DNA of 58,052 nucleotides from Fictibacillus fluitans (GTDB taxonomy: Bacteria; Bacillota; Bacilli; Bacillales; Fictibacillaceae). How positions within the stretch are numbered: position 1 is the first letter of the stretch; every line of letters starts with the position of its first letter. Under the pieces are notes generated by a model that was not told where the DNA came from, did not search any database, and worked only from the letters and a program-made list of their open reading frames with translations. The translations under genes were made by a program, and so were the position numbers. Below are positions 1 through 8,213 of this stretch, in pieces. The stretch covers positions 1 through 58,052 of the forward strand of contig NZ_JAUHTR010000020.1 of assembly GCF_030418125.1 (NCBI RefSeq). Direction: 5' to 3'.

Positions 1-74
1 AACTCTTGTCAAAAGAGCAAATACATTGTAAAATGTATCTTGTCCTTGTAATTTAGGACAACCTTTGAAAGACA

Positions 75-191
75 GTCTGGTGGCGATAGCGAAGAGGTCA
101 CACCCGTTCCCATACCGAACACGGAAGTTAAGCTCTTCAGCGCCGATGGTAATTGGGGGCTTCCCCCTGTAAGAGTAGGACGTTGCCAGGC
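75..191 (+). rRNA. rrf: 5S ribosomal RNA
   Basis: Typical Bacillus 5S rRNA of about 117 nt with the conserved core ACCCGTTCCCATACCGAAC. The ends are set by pairing of the terminal stem (75-81 with 185-191). It is the last gene of an rRNA operon whose 16S and 23S genes lie upstream of the window, and it is followed directly by a tRNA cluster, a common arrangement in Bacillaceae. Confidence 0.96.
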
Positions 192-238
192 TATCATTTC
201 AAAATTTTTGGTTTGTGGATTTCTAATTTGTTTATTAT

Positions 239-313
239 TCCACAGTAGCTCAGTGGTAGAGCTATCGGCTGTTAACCGATCGGTCGTAGGTTCGAGTCCT
301 ACCTGTGGAGCCA
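239..313 (+). tRNA. tRNA-Asn (GTT)
   Basis: Cloverleaf with encoded CCA end and anticodon GTT. The 75-nt gene is identical to the Asn gene that opens the second tRNA cluster at 57179. Confidence 0.97.
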
Positions 314-314
314 T

Positions 315-390
315 GCTTCCATAGCTCAGTAGGTAGAGTGCTTCCATGGTAAGGAAGAGGTCACCGGTTCGAGCCCGGTTGGAAGCTCCA
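315..390 (+). tRNA. tRNA-Thr (GGT)
   Basis: Cloverleaf with anticodon loop ATGGTAA, anticodon GGT and encoded CCA. It begins two bases after the Asn gene, so the cluster is one transcript. Confidence 0.96.
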
Positions 391-393
391 GTC

Positions 394-468
394 GGCCCGT
401 TGGTCAAGCGGTTAAGACACCGCCCTTTCACGGCGGTAACACGGGTTCGAATCCCGTACGGGTCACCA
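394..468 (+). tRNA. tRNA-Glu (TTC)
   Basis: Cloverleaf with anticodon loop CTTTCAC, anticodon TTC and encoded CCA. An identical copy lies at 57357-57431, including a few flanking bases. Confidence 0.97.
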
Positions 469-497
469 AGTTTTTTGAAGAAAATAACATTTCATAT

Positions 498-573
498 GGA
501 GGATTAGCTCAGCTGGGAGAGCACCTGCCTTACAAGCAGGGGGTCGGCGGTTCGAACCCGTCATCCTCCACCA
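498..573 (+). tRNA. tRNA-Val (TAC)
   Basis: Cloverleaf with anticodon loop CTTACAA between CCTGC and GCAGG, anticodon TAC, encoded CCA. Confidence 0.97.
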
Positions 574-598
574 TTTTTTTATTACCATTGTTTACAAC

Positions 599-674
<76 letters not shown>

Positions 675-712
675 TTTTTCATAAGAAATACTGTGATGTC
701 CTTTTTTTATGT

Positions 713-796
713 GGAGGGGTAGCGAAGTGGCTAAACGCGGCGGACTGTAAATCCGCTCCTTTGGGTTCGGCGGTTCGAATCCGTCCCCCTCCACCA
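713..796 (+). tRNA. tRNA-Tyr (GTA)
   Basis: Class II tRNA of 84 nt with a long variable arm, anticodon GTA, encoded CCA. Confidence 0.96.
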
Positions 797-818
797 TCTT
801 ATTACTTTGTTTTACAGT

Positions 819-937
819 GAGCCATTAGCTCAGTCACGAGCAAAGCTTCGTGGTTGAACGGCGAGTTGTCTCGACGGATACTCTCCTTGCTTTCTCTTTT
901 AGAGGAAGAGACAGGGAACCGACGGACATAACAACTT
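819..937 (+). repeat. partial tRNA-Lys 5' end plus palindromic insert
   Basis: The first 17 bases of tRNA-Lys occur at 819-835, then 102 bp of unrelated sequence, then the complete tRNA-Lys from 938. The insert holds short complementary blocks (GTTGT near its start and ACAAC near its end; CTTTCTC and AGAGGAAG around a TTTT loop) and could fold into an imperfect hairpin. It carries no ORF. Possible origins are a small non-autonomous element, a failed tRNA duplication, or a processing spacer. Confidence 0.6.
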
Positions 938-1013
938 GAGCCATTAGCTCAGTCGGTAGAGCATCTGACTTTTAATCAGAGGGTCGAAGGTTCGAGTCCT
1001 TCATGGCTCACCA
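938..1013 (+). tRNA. tRNA-Lys (TTT)
   Basis: Complete cloverleaf with anticodon TTT and encoded CCA. Its 5' end is duplicated 119 bp upstream. Nearly identical to the Lys gene at 57712. Confidence 0.97.
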
Positions 1014-1066
1014 TTTTCTGAATAAAAGACAGAAAGCTTGGGCATAAAGAATAATAAGGTTAATAT

Positions 1067-1140
1067 GCGGGTGTAGTTTAGTGGTAAAACAAGAGCCTTC
1101 CAAGCTCTGGTCGTGAGTTCGATTCTCATCACCCGCTCCA
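1067..1140 (+). tRNA. tRNA-Gly (TCC)
   Basis: Cloverleaf of 74 nt with anticodon TCC between GAGCC and its partner, encoded CCA. Confidence 0.96.
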
Positions 1141-1153
1141 TTTAAATTTATTT

Positions 1154-1229
1154 GGGGCCTTAGCTCAGCTGGGAGAGCGCCTGCCTTGCACGCAGGAGGT
1201 CAGCGGTTCGATCCCGCTAGGCTCCACCA
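1154..1229 (+). tRNA. tRNA-Ala (TGC)
   Basis: Cloverleaf with anticodon loop CTTGCAC, anticodon TGC and encoded CCA. Last tRNA of the first cluster; a terminator follows 18 bp downstream. Confidence 0.97.
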
Positions 1230-1246
1230 TACATAATAAACGTACA

Positions 1247-1277
1247 GTCTTTGGACAAAGGTCCAAAGGCTTTTTTT
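1247..1277 (+). terminator. terminator of the first tRNA cluster
   Basis: Stem CTTTGGA/TCCAAAG with a short loop followed by seven T residues, just after tRNA-Ala. Confidence 0.85.
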
Positions 1278-1356
1278 ATTGCTTTTAATCCAGTCCCGCA
1301 TTTCTCTTTTTCAGGGAAGCCTTCTGTTTTACTTAATAATTATCCATTCCACTCAT

Positions 1357-1370
1357 GGAAAGCGCTTACT
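1357..1370 (+). promoter_or_regulatory. cre-like element upstream of rocF
   Basis: Palindromic core GAAAGCGCTTAC matches the CcpA site consensus TGWNANCGNTNWCA except at the two outermost bases. It lies about 45 bp upstream of the predicted rocF promoter. CcpA control of arginine breakdown is plausible, not shown. Confidence 0.35.
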
Positions 1371-1401
1371 ACCGGGTATATCTATGCAGATTTGTGTCCA
1401 G

Positions 1402-1431
1402 TTGAACCACCTGTATGGGACAGGCTAAAAT
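1402..1431 (+). promoter_or_regulatory. possible sigma-A promoter for rocF
   Basis: TTGAAC, 18-bp spacer, TAAAAT. I see no sigma-54 (-24/-12) motif, although B. subtilis rocF depends on SigL. Confidence 0.4.
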
Positions 1432-1474
1432 TAATTGATAGAATAATGAAACGCAGCTCAGGGGAGGCCTACAA

Positions 1475-2377
1475 ATGAAGAAGGACATTACACTTATCGG
1501 GGTACCAATGGATTTAGGGCAGACACGGCGGGGAGTGGATATGGGTCCAAGCGCCATTCGATATGCAGGCGTTGTGGAACGCCTCATGGATATTGACCAT
1601 CAGGTTCACGACTTTGGAGATATTGGTATAGCCCGTCCGGGAACAATCGAGGAAACGATTGAAACGAACCTGAAGAACCTGGAAGAAGTGGCTTCTGCCA
1701 GTGAGAAGCTGGCACAGGCCGTTTCGGATGTTATTCAGGAGAACCGCTTTCCGCTTGTTTTGGGAGGAGACCACAGCATCGCGATCGGCTCTCTTGCAGG
1801 CATCTCCAGGCATTACGAGAACCTTGGGGTCATCTGGTATGACGCCCACGGAGACTTGAATACAGCAGATACCTCACCAAGCGGCAATATCCATGGTATG
1901 CCTCTCGCTGCAAGTCTTGGTATTGGCCATGAATCGCTGACGGGTATCGGGGGCTACGAACAGAAGGTTAAGCCAGAGAACATCGTCATCATCGGGGCAC
2001 GTTCGCTGGATGAAGGAGAAAAGGCGCTGATCAAGGAGCGCGGGATTAAGGTATACACCATGCATGAGATTGACCGGATTGGCATGACGAAGGTGATGGA
2101 GGAAACGATTGAATACCTGTCCGGCAAAACAGATGGTGTTCATCTGAGTCTTGATCTGGACGGTCTTGATCCCCAGGATGCGCCGGGGGTGGGTACACCG
2201 GTTCTTGGCGGAATCAGTTACAGGGAGAGCCATTTGGCCATGGAAATGCTGGCTGAATCTCAAATCATTACATCCGCCGAATTTGTGGAGGTCAATCCCA
2301 TTCTGGATGAACGGAATAAAACAGCAACAGTGGCGGTCGCTTTAATGGGTTCTCTTTTCGGGGAAAAACTTCTATAA
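1475..2377 (+). CDS. rocF: arginase
   Basis: Hydrolyses L-arginine to ornithine and urea, the first step of the Roc arginine degradation pathway, in the cytoplasm. The 300-residue length is normal for bacterial arginases. The binuclear manganese ligands are visible: H100 in GGDH, D123/H125/D127 in DAHGD, and D227/D229 in LDLDGLDP. The start is supported by GGGGAGG 8 bases upstream. The gene stands alone between the tRNA cluster terminator and its own terminator, without rocD or rocE next to it. No sigma-54 promoter is evident, so its control may differ from B. subtilis. Confidence 0.96.
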   Translation: MKKDITLIGVPMDLGQTRRGVDMGPSAIRYAGVVERLMDIDHQVHDFGDIGIARPGTIEETIETNLKNLEEVASASEKLAQAVSDVIQENRFPLVLGGDHSIAIGSLAGISRHYENLGVIWYDAHGDLNTADTSPSGNIHGMPLAASLGIGHESLTGIGGYEQKVKPENIVIIGARSLDEGEKALIKERGIKVYTMHEIDRIGMTKVMEETIEYLSGKTDGVHLSLDLDGLDPQDAPGVGTPVLGGISYRESHLAMEMLAESQIITSAEFVEVNPILDERNKTATVAVALMGSLFGEKLL

Positions 2378-2388
2378 TACGCAAATTA

Positions 2389-2425
2389 AAAACAGCTTCT
2401 CTTTATCAAGAGTAGCTGTTTTTTA
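2389..2425 (+). terminator. rocF terminator
   Basis: Stem AACAGCT/AGCTGTT with inner TCTC/GAGT pairs, followed by a T run. It overlaps the 3' end of the minus-strand Spo0E-like gene, whose last codons lie inside the stem. Confidence 0.8.
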
Positions 2426-2573
2426 CGTTCGCTTTTTGGAATTCATTTAAGAGGGCATCTATATGTTGGCTGATTTCTACGATTTCATCAGCGATTAATG
2501 GCATGAATTTAGACATTTCATTCATCTTTTTTCGAGATACTTCAATTTCTCTAAGCAGGATATTGCGGTCCAT
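2406..2573 (-). CDS. small Spo0E-like protein
   Basis: A 55-residue protein reading LLREIEVSRKKM near its start and ending with EISQHIDALLNEFQK. Spo0E-type aspartyl-phosphate phosphatases are small two-helix proteins with an SQxLDxLI/LN signature, and SQHIDALLN matches it. Family members remove phosphate from Spo0A~P and delay sporulation; this one could do so, but activity is not shown. AAGGAG lies 9 bases before the ATG, strong support for translation. It is convergent with rocF and divergent from sigW. Too short for common ORF cut-offs. Fold assignment is fairly secure, substrate is inferred. Confidence 0.8.
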   Translation of the reverse strand: MDRNILLREIEVSRKKMNEMSKFMPLIADEIVEISQHIDALLNEFQKANVKNSYS

Positions 2574-2721
2574 TAGTACACGCTCCTTATAGATAATCTT
2601 AATTTCCAGTATTCCCGCAAATATCCAATGTGAAACTTAATTTGTAAAAAATGTATAAAAATATTTTCGATAGTCTCACCGATTCATGCTAAAATTAAAA
2701 ATGCTTTATTTTTTAAGAACT

Positions 2722-2747
2722 TGAAACTTTTTTAAATTCGATACGTA
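2722..2747 (+). promoter_or_regulatory. sigma-W autoregulatory promoter
   Basis: TGAAAC, exactly 16 bp, CGTA: a perfect match to the sigma-W promoter consensus, 37 bp upstream of the sigW start. It predicts positive autoregulation as in B. subtilis. Confidence 0.92.
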
Positions 2748-2784
2748 GAAAAATACGAACCATAACTGGTGGTGGACAATTGAA

Positions 2785-3360
2785 ATGGACTCGTTAATAA
2801 ACAGCCTGGTTACTCAGGTTAAATCGGGTAACCGGGAGGCTTTTGAAGGCCTGGTTGAGATCTACAAGGATAAGATCTACCGGCTGTGCTACAGAATGGT
2901 CGGTGACAGGCATGAAGCAGAAGACCTCGCACAGGAAGCTTTTGTACGGGCTTTTGTGAATATAGATAAATACAGCGGAAGCTACAAGTTTTCGACATGG
3001 CTGTACCGGATTGCCACAAATTTATGCATTGACCGGCTGAGAAAAAGAAAACCGGATTATTCCATGGATGCAGAAATTCCGGGGACGGAAGGTGCCACAT
3101 TGTACAGCCAGGTAGCGGATGCTGATCCGCTGCCGGAAGATGAAGTGGAAGAAAAAGAAAAGCGTGACCAGCTGCAGCAGGAAATCATGAAGCTTCCTGA
3201 GAAATACAGAACAGCCATTTTGCTGAAGTACATTGAGGACATGTCCCTTGAAGAAATCAGTTCTGTTATGGATCTGCCCGTTCCTACTGTAAAAACAAGG
3301 ATCCATCGGGGAAGAGAAGCGTTGAAAAAGGCATACAAAAAGGTTGCGAAATCGAGGTGA
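2785..3360 (+). CDS. sigW: ECF RNA polymerase sigma factor SigW
   Basis: Directs RNA polymerase to cell-envelope stress and antimicrobial-resistance genes. The 191-residue protein has sigma region 2 (FxxLVEIYKDKIYRLCYRMVGDRHEAEDLAQEAF, given here only as landmarks around residues 20-55) and region 4 near residues 130-185 with the helix-turn-helix stretch SLEEISSVMDLPVPTVKTRI. Its promoter is a perfect sigma-W site. rsiW follows within 6 bp, so sigma factor and anti-sigma factor are translationally linked. Synteny with cdaA-cdaR-glmM-glmS downstream is as in B. subtilis and confirms SigW rather than another ECF factor. Confidence 0.96.
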   Translation: MDSLINSLVTQVKSGNREAFEGLVEIYKDKIYRLCYRMVGDRHEAEDLAQEAFVRAFVNIDKYSGSYKFSTWLYRIATNLCIDRLRKRKPDYSMDAEIPGTEGATLYSQVADADPLPEDEVEEKEKRDQLQQEIMKLPEKYRTAILLKYIEDMSLEEISSVMDLPVPTVKTRIHRGREALKKAYKKVAKSR

Positions 3361-3365
3361 ACATA

Positions 3366-3983
3366 ATGTCATGTGTATCAGAAGAATACATGGATCTCGT
3401 TGATAAAGCCCTTGATGGGGAAATTACAGCCGAGGAACAGACAGAACTGAATCGTCATATGGAAAGCTGTGAGAGCTGCAGAGAGCATTATCATGCATTA
3501 AAGGAAATTATATATGAAATGAAAGAAGCTTCTCCTGTGGTGGCGCCCGCGCATTTTACGGAGAACGTGATGAAACGGCTGCCGGAAGCGAAGAAGCGCA
3601 GTATGCCCGCACAGTGGATCAGACGATACCCCGTCTTGACTGCTGCTGCTGTATTCTTAATTTTAATGTTTGGTTCGGTGATGGCCGGATGGAATACAGA
3701 AAATGATTTTGCGGTGCATTCAGCAGCCAAGAACATCAAAGTGAATTCTGCAGCCCACACAGTGACTGTACCAAAAGGCGAAACGGTTAAAGGTGACCTG
3801 GTGGTTGAAAATGGCAATATTAATGTCGAGGGCAAGGTCGAAGGCAATGTGGTGGTCATAAAAGGAGAAAAATACATGGCTTCTGCCGGGCAGATTACCG
3901 GAGACAGCCAGGAAATCCATGAGGTAGTAGAATGGGTTTGGTATAAACTAAAAACGTTCTTTACCGGACAGGAACAAAAATAG
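3366..3983 (+). CDS. rsiW: anti-sigma-W factor RsiW
   Basis: Membrane-bound anti-sigma factor that holds SigW until it is cut by site-1 (PrsW) and site-2 (RasP) proteases. The N-terminal zinc anti-sigma domain has the H-x3-C-x2-C motif (HMESCESC, about residues 29-36). A single membrane helix lies around residues 87-107 (from YPVLTAAAV to VMAGW), and the C-terminal part is outside. I chose ATG 3366 with GAGGTGA 5 bases upstream because family members begin MSC; a GTG at 3357 overlapping the sigW stop is the alternative. The outer domain contains GNINVEGKVEGNVVV, resembling a short beta-repeat. Confidence 0.93.
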   Translation: MSCVSEEYMDLVDKALDGEITAEEQTELNRHMESCESCREHYHALKEIIYEMKEASPVVAPAHFTENVMKRLPEAKKRSMPAQWIRRYPVLTAAAVFLILMFGSVMAGWNTENDFAVHSAAKNIKVNSAAHTVTVPKGETVKGDLVVENGNINVEGKVEGNVVVIKGEKYMASAGQITGDSQEIHEVVEWVWYKLKTFFTGQEQK

Positions 3984-4015
3984 GTTTGCACATCGAATGA
4001 ATATAGAGCAGTTGA

Positions 4016-4050
4016 TAAGCCGCCTGTAAATGGCCGGCTTTTTCTTTTTT
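4016..4050 (+). terminator. sigW-rsiW terminator
   Basis: Stem AAGCCGCC/GGCCGGCTT with loop TGTAAAT and a T-rich tail. Confidence 0.75.
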
Positions 4051-4068
4051 AGCAATGGCCTTGAACTT

Positions 4069-4097
4069 TTAAAGGAAAGGTATGGATGTGCTATAAT
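4069..4097 (+). promoter_or_regulatory. extended -10 promoter of the cdaA operon
   Basis: TATAAT at 4092 preceded by TGC (TGn extended -10), with only a weak -35 (TTAAAG). It lies 75 bp upstream of cdaA, after the rsiW terminator. Confidence 0.5.
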
Positions 4098-4171
4098 AAT
4101 GGATGTTGTATATTATCATCATTGTTGCACTACATTAACAGAAAGGGTAGTTCCCGAAGTGGAGTGATGTC

Positions 4172-5005
4172 ATGTTACCTGTTGGAAGTTTTAGCTTAGG
4201 TAACTATATTAGCCAGATTGTTGATATTTTACTGGTTACCTATGTTTTTTATAAATTGATCATGCTGATCCGCGGAACCAAAGCGGTACAGCTGTTAAAA
4301 GGAATCGTCATAATTGTAGCCGTTTGGCTCGCCAGCAGCTTCTTTGAGCTCAGGACCATGAGCTGGCTGATGGATAAAGCCATTACATATGGACTGCTTG
4401 CGATTATCATAATTTTTCAGCCGGAACTGAGGCGCGCGCTCGAACAGCTTGGCCGCGGTAAACTGTTTTCAAGAACTGGCGGAGCTGAAGAAGAAGAAAT
4501 AGAAAAATCCATTGCTGCTATTGTGAAGTCCACCAGTTATATGGCCAAGCGTCGTATCGGAGCCATCATGTCGTTCGAACGGGAGACGGGGCTGACGGAT
4601 TATGTGGAAACGGGGATTCCCATCCATTCCAAGCTCACCTCCGAGCTTTTAACCAATATATTTGTACCCAATACTCCATTGCACGATGGAGCCGTTATTT
4701 TGCGGGCAAATGAAATTATTGCGGCAGGCTGTTATCTGCCTCTTACGGAAAGTCCTTTCGTGTCCAAGGAACTCGGTACACGACACAGGGCAGCCATTGG
4801 AGTCAGCGAAGTTACCGATGCGATAACCGTTGTTGTTTCAGAGGAAACCGGAGGAATTTCCATTACCAAGAACGGGGAAATTCACCGCAACCTGGATGAG
4901 GAATCATTAAAGAATTTATTAACGGCCGAGCTTATGGGGTCGGGCCGCTCCGCTTCCTCATCACGCTGGAATTGGAGGGGGAAGAAAAATGGACAAACTC
5001 CTTAG
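4172..5005 (+). CDS. cdaA: diadenylate cyclase CdaA
   Basis: Makes cyclic di-AMP from two ATP at the membrane; the product controls potassium and osmolyte uptake and is essential on rich medium in many Firmicutes. The N-terminus has three membrane helices (about residues 10-85). The DAC domain follows with the catalytic DGA motif at residues 172-174 and RHR at 204-206. Length of 277 is normal. The 3' end overlaps cdaR by 17 bp, so the regulator is translationally coupled. cdaA-cdaR-glmM is the conserved module linking c-di-AMP to cell-wall precursor synthesis. Confidence 0.96.
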   Translation: MLPVGSFSLGNYISQIVDILLVTYVFYKLIMLIRGTKAVQLLKGIVIIVAVWLASSFFELRTMSWLMDKAITYGLLAIIIIFQPELRRALEQLGRGKLFSRTGGAEEEEIEKSIAAIVKSTSYMAKRRIGAIMSFERETGLTDYVETGIPIHSKLTSELLTNIFVPNTPLHDGAVILRANEIIAAGCYLPLTESPFVSKELGTRHRAAIGVSEVTDAITVVVSEETGGISITKNGEIHRNLDEESLKNLLTAELMGSGRSASSSRWNWRGKKNGQTP

Positions 5006-6404
5006 AAGCAATTGGTTCGTAAAGATCATCGCTTTTCTTCTGGCTCTCATGCTTTATACCGTGCTATCGATGGAAGACCAGCAGCAGACCAGCCGGAATG
5101 CACTGTTTACTTCGGTGTCCAAGAACACGCAGAGCGTCAACGGTGTTGAAATCGTTCCATATTTCGATGAAAACAAATATGTCCTTACTGACATGCCGCG
5201 ATCGGTGGATGTCAAACTCACAGGCGAGTCCAACCTGCTGACCAAGGCGTTGAAGGTTGACCGCAGAATAGAAGTTTATATTGACCTCACCAAATTGGGG
5301 CCTGGCACCCATACAGTTCCCGTGAAATTAAAAAATGTACCAGATGAACTGGAAGCGGAGCCTTCTCCAAAGCAGGTGAAAGTAACTCTTCATCAAAAGC
5401 AAACCCGGCAGATACCGGTAAGCATCGATCTTAAAAACAAAACGAAACTGCCGGAAGGATATGAAACCGGCAGCGTGGATTTTTCACCAAAAACCGTATA
5501 CGTGACCGGACCGGATGAATATATCAACAGGATTGAAAGCGTACGGGCAACGGTCGATGTTTCAAACGCAAAAGACAAAGTGGAAACAAGAGTGCCGCTA
5601 AGAGCGTATGACAGCCAGGGGAATCTACTGGATGTTCTGATTGATCCTAAATCAGTCAATGTAACAGTGCCGATCTCAAAGCCGGAAAAGACCGTTCCGC
5701 TGAGAATTAACCAAAAAGGAGATCTCCCGGAAGGCTTGACTCTTGCAGGGATTTCATTTGATCCAAAAGAAGTCACTCTCTCAGGACCATCTTCCACTCT
5801 TGATAACATTAATGAAATCAGCGGTGTAGACGTGGATTTATCGAAAATAAAGGAAGACTCAACGGTGGATGTGGATGTCCCGCTTCCGGACGGAGCCGAA
5901 TCCGTCAGCCCAAAGCAAGTCAAAGTGAAGGTTGACGTTGAGAAGGATACAGGATCAAAGACCATAAAAAACGTTCCTATAGAAATCCGCGGAGAGAACA
6001 GTGAACAGCCTGCTTCCTTTGTATCACCTTCTGACGGAAAAATGGATGTTACCATATCCGGAAGCAAAAAGGCCATCGAAGGACTGGATGCTTCAGACAT
6101 TACGTCCTATGTCGATGTCAATAATCTGGAACCAGGAGAGCACACCGTAACCATACACGCCTCCAATTCCAAAAACCTTAAGATGGAGACAGAGGTTTCC
6201 GAAGCGGCTATTTCAATTAAAGAACCTGCTTCCGAAACGAATGGTGCGGAAGAGCCGGAACAGGATAACGAAACGTCTCCCAAACCTGACGTAAACAGCA
6301 CAACCAAAGAAGACGATGGGCAAAAAGAGAACCCAGCCGTGGCAAAATCAAAATCAGAGGAAAAATCGGATCCTAACGAATCACAGACTGAAGGAGAGAA
6401 TTAA
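4989..6404 (+). CDS. cdaR: CdaA regulator CdaR (YbbR domains)
   Basis: Membrane-anchored extracytoplasmic regulator of CdaA. One N-terminal membrane helix (residues about 9-26) is followed by four YbbR repeats recognisable by recurring V-P-V and GP/GxxxxxI motifs spaced roughly 80-90 residues, up to about residue 405. The tail from about residue 410 is acidic, rich in E, P, N and K, and looks disordered. CdaR is known to modulate CdaA activity by direct contact. It overlaps cdaA by 17 bp and ends 3 bp before glmM. Confidence 0.94.
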   Translation: MDKLLRSNWFVKIIAFLLALMLYTVLSMEDQQQTSRNALFTSVSKNTQSVNGVEIVPYFDENKYVLTDMPRSVDVKLTGESNLLTKALKVDRRIEVYIDLTKLGPGTHTVPVKLKNVPDELEAEPSPKQVKVTLHQKQTRQIPVSIDLKNKTKLPEGYETGSVDFSPKTVYVTGPDEYINRIESVRATVDVSNAKDKVETRVPLRAYDSQGNLLDVLIDPKSVNVTVPISKPEKTVPLRINQKGDLPEGLTLAGISFDPKEVTLSGPSSTLDNINEISGVDVDLSKIKEDSTVDVDVPLPDGAESVSPKQVKVKVDVEKDTGSKTIKNVPIEIRGENSEQPASFVSPSDGKMDVTISGSKKAIEGLDASDITSYVDVNNLEPGEHTVTIHASNSKNLKMETEVSEAAISIKEPASETNGAEEPEQDNETSPKPDVNSTTKEDDGQKENPAVAKSKSEEKSDPNESQTEGEN

Positions 6405-6407
6405 ATC

Positions 6408-7748
6408 ATGGGTAAATACTTTGGAACAGATGGGGTAAGAGGCGTTGCCAATACAGAACTTACGCCGGAACTAGCTTTTAAACTGGGGCGTTTTGGGGGA
6501 TATGTTTTAACAAAAGAAACCCAAAAGCCAAAAGTTCTGATTGGCCGAGATACACGAATTTCCGGGCATATGCTTGAAGGAGCATTGGTTGCCGGCCTAT
6601 TATCCACCGGAGCTGAAGTATTGCGTCTGGGCGTTGTCTCTACACCTTGCGTTGCCTATTTAACAAAGGCGCTTGGCGCGCAGGCAGGGGTTATGATCTC
6701 TGCTTCTCACAATCCGGTAGAAGACAACGGAATCAAATTTTTCGGATCAGACGGATTTAAGCTTCTTGATGAGCAGGAAGCTGAAATTGAGGCATTGCTG
6801 GATCAGGAGGCAGACGAGCTCCCACGTCCTTCAGGCGGCGATATCGGATCTGTCGGCGATTATTTTGAAGGCGGACAGAAGTACCTTCAGTATCTTAAAC
6901 AGACGGTTGTGGGAGATTTCTCCGGAATGCATATTGCACTCGATTGCGCTCACGGAGCGACGTCTTCACTTGCGCCGCACTTGTTCGCGGACCTCGAAGC
7001 TGATATTTCCACGATGGGAACAAACCCGAATGGCTTGAACATTAATGACGGAGTGGGATCCACCCATCCGGAAAAACTGGCTGAACTCGTGAAAGAAAAA
7101 GGAGCAGACATGGGTCTTGCTTTTGATGGGGACGGCGACCGCCTGATTGCGATTGATGAGAACGGCGATATTGTAGACGGCGACCAGATCATGTTTATTT
7201 GCGCCACATACCTGAAAGAACAAGGCGAACTTAAAAACGACACGATCGTTTCTACAGTTATGAGCAACCTTGGCTTCTACAAAGGACTGGAAGAAAAAGA
7301 GGTAAAATCGGTTCAAACAGCGGTTGGTGACCGATATGTAATGGAAGAAATGAGAAAGAGCGGCTATAATCTCGGAGGAGAACAGTCAGGACATATCATT
7401 TTCCTTGACCATACAACAACTGGTGACGGCATGCTTTCCGCGATTCAGCTTGCGAGCATCGTGAAGCAAACCAAACGTCCATTGTCCGAGCTTGCCAATG
7501 AAATGAAAAAGTTCCCTCAGCTTTTGATCAATGTGAAAGTGGCAGATAAAACAAAACTGCAGGGCAATGAGACCGTGAAGGCTGCCATCGATAAGGTAGA
7601 GGATGAGATGAACGGAAACGGCCGTGTGCTTGTGCGCCCGTCCGGAACAGAACCTCTCGTACGCGTTATGGTTGAGGCACCGACAGAAGAACAGTGCAAA
7701 ACCTACGCTGAGGAAATTGTTGAAGTCGTGAAGACTGAGCTTGTTTAA
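6408..7748 (+). CDS. glmM: phosphoglucosamine mutase GlmM
   Basis: Converts glucosamine-6-phosphate to glucosamine-1-phosphate, the step before UDP-GlcNAc for peptidoglycan. The active-site serine is S100 in ISASHNP, the metal loop is DGDGDR at about residues 240-245, and the phosphate-binding RPSGTEP motif is near the C-terminus. 446 residues, usual family length. AAGGAGA lies 12 bases before ATG. In B. subtilis and Lactococcus GlmM binds CdaA and lowers c-di-AMP synthesis, which explains the operon. Confidence 0.97.
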   Translation: MGKYFGTDGVRGVANTELTPELAFKLGRFGGYVLTKETQKPKVLIGRDTRISGHMLEGALVAGLLSTGAEVLRLGVVSTPCVAYLTKALGAQAGVMISASHNPVEDNGIKFFGSDGFKLLDEQEAEIEALLDQEADELPRPSGGDIGSVGDYFEGGQKYLQYLKQTVVGDFSGMHIALDCAHGATSSLAPHLFADLEADISTMGTNPNGLNINDGVGSTHPEKLAELVKEKGADMGLAFDGDGDRLIAIDENGDIVDGDQIMFICATYLKEQGELKNDTIVSTVMSNLGFYKGLEEKEVKSVQTAVGDRYVMEEMRKSGYNLGGEQSGHIIFLDHTTTGDGMLSAIQLASIVKQTKRPLSELANEMKKFPQLLINVKVADKTKLQGNETVKAAIDKVEDEMNGNGRVLVRPSGTEPLVRVMVEAPTEEQCKTYAEEIVEVVKTELV

Positions 7749-7786
7749 TAAAAGGCACCCTCATTCGACCAAATAGATACGAAAAG

Positions 7787-7832
7787 TATGCATAAGCGCA
7801 TCACCGACCGATTCGCTTATGCATATTTTATT
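7787..7832 (+). terminator. terminator after glmM
   Basis: A 12-bp perfect stem TATGCATAAGCG/CGCTTATGCATA with a 15-nt loop and TTTTATT tail. Confidence 0.7.
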
Positions 7833-7861
7833 AAATATTTATTAAGCTGCCTGGCAACCAA

Positions 7862-7890
7862 TTGACGCTTGGTCAAAAACAGGCTATCAT
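7862..7890 (+). promoter_or_regulatory. sigma-A promoter of glmS
   Basis: TTGACG, 17 bp, TATCAT. Transcription would start near 7897, about 50 nt before the ribozyme cleavage site. Confidence 0.75.
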
Positions 7891-7924
7891 AAAGTTTATC
7901 TTGACTCAGAAACGGGAAGGAGAA

Positions 7925-8105
7925 CAGAGTGGTAAATTAAATACAAAGCGCCTGAACTATTTTCGGACGAAAAGAAAATAGTTGACGAGGAAGAGGTTCA
8001 TCGATCATTCGGCGGATGCCTCTCGGAATCAGTCACTTTCGTTAGCTTTTATCTAAAACAGGCAAGGCGACTTCCTGTACAAAAATAAAAGCAGTGGCTA
8101 ATTAC
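7925..8105 (+). ncRNA. glmS ribozyme-riboswitch
   Basis: Self-cleaving leader that uses glucosamine-6-phosphate as cofactor and shuts down glmS when the product is abundant. The conserved core is present: AGCGCCTGAACT at the cleavage site (predicted cut between A7947 and G7948), GACGAGG near 7984, and GGCGGATGCCTC near 8013. A downstream stem with GCTTTTAT/ATAAAAGC arms and a small inner hairpin matches the P3/P4 region of the class. It lies in the 465-bp gap before glmS. The 3' limit is approximate. Confidence 0.93.
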
Positions 8106-8213
8106 CATAAAAATAAACATAGGTGGGGCTGTGAGCCCCGCTCGCAGTCCCCCTGTATGGCGGATACAGCATCAGATAAAGAGCTGTTTCTGACCAAAGG
8201 GAGGATAATTTAA

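Noticed and set aside
1230-1474. Plus-strand ORF of 75 codons before rocF (1251-1478)
   Set aside because: It begins inside the tRNA terminator, has no ribosome site, and its end overlaps the rocF start; the terminator, cre-like site and promoter explain the region.
8120-8140. GGGGCT-GTG-AGCCCC hairpin in the glmS leader as a terminator
   Set aside because: No T run follows; it lies 3' of the ribozyme core and before the glmS ribosome site, so termination there is unlikely.
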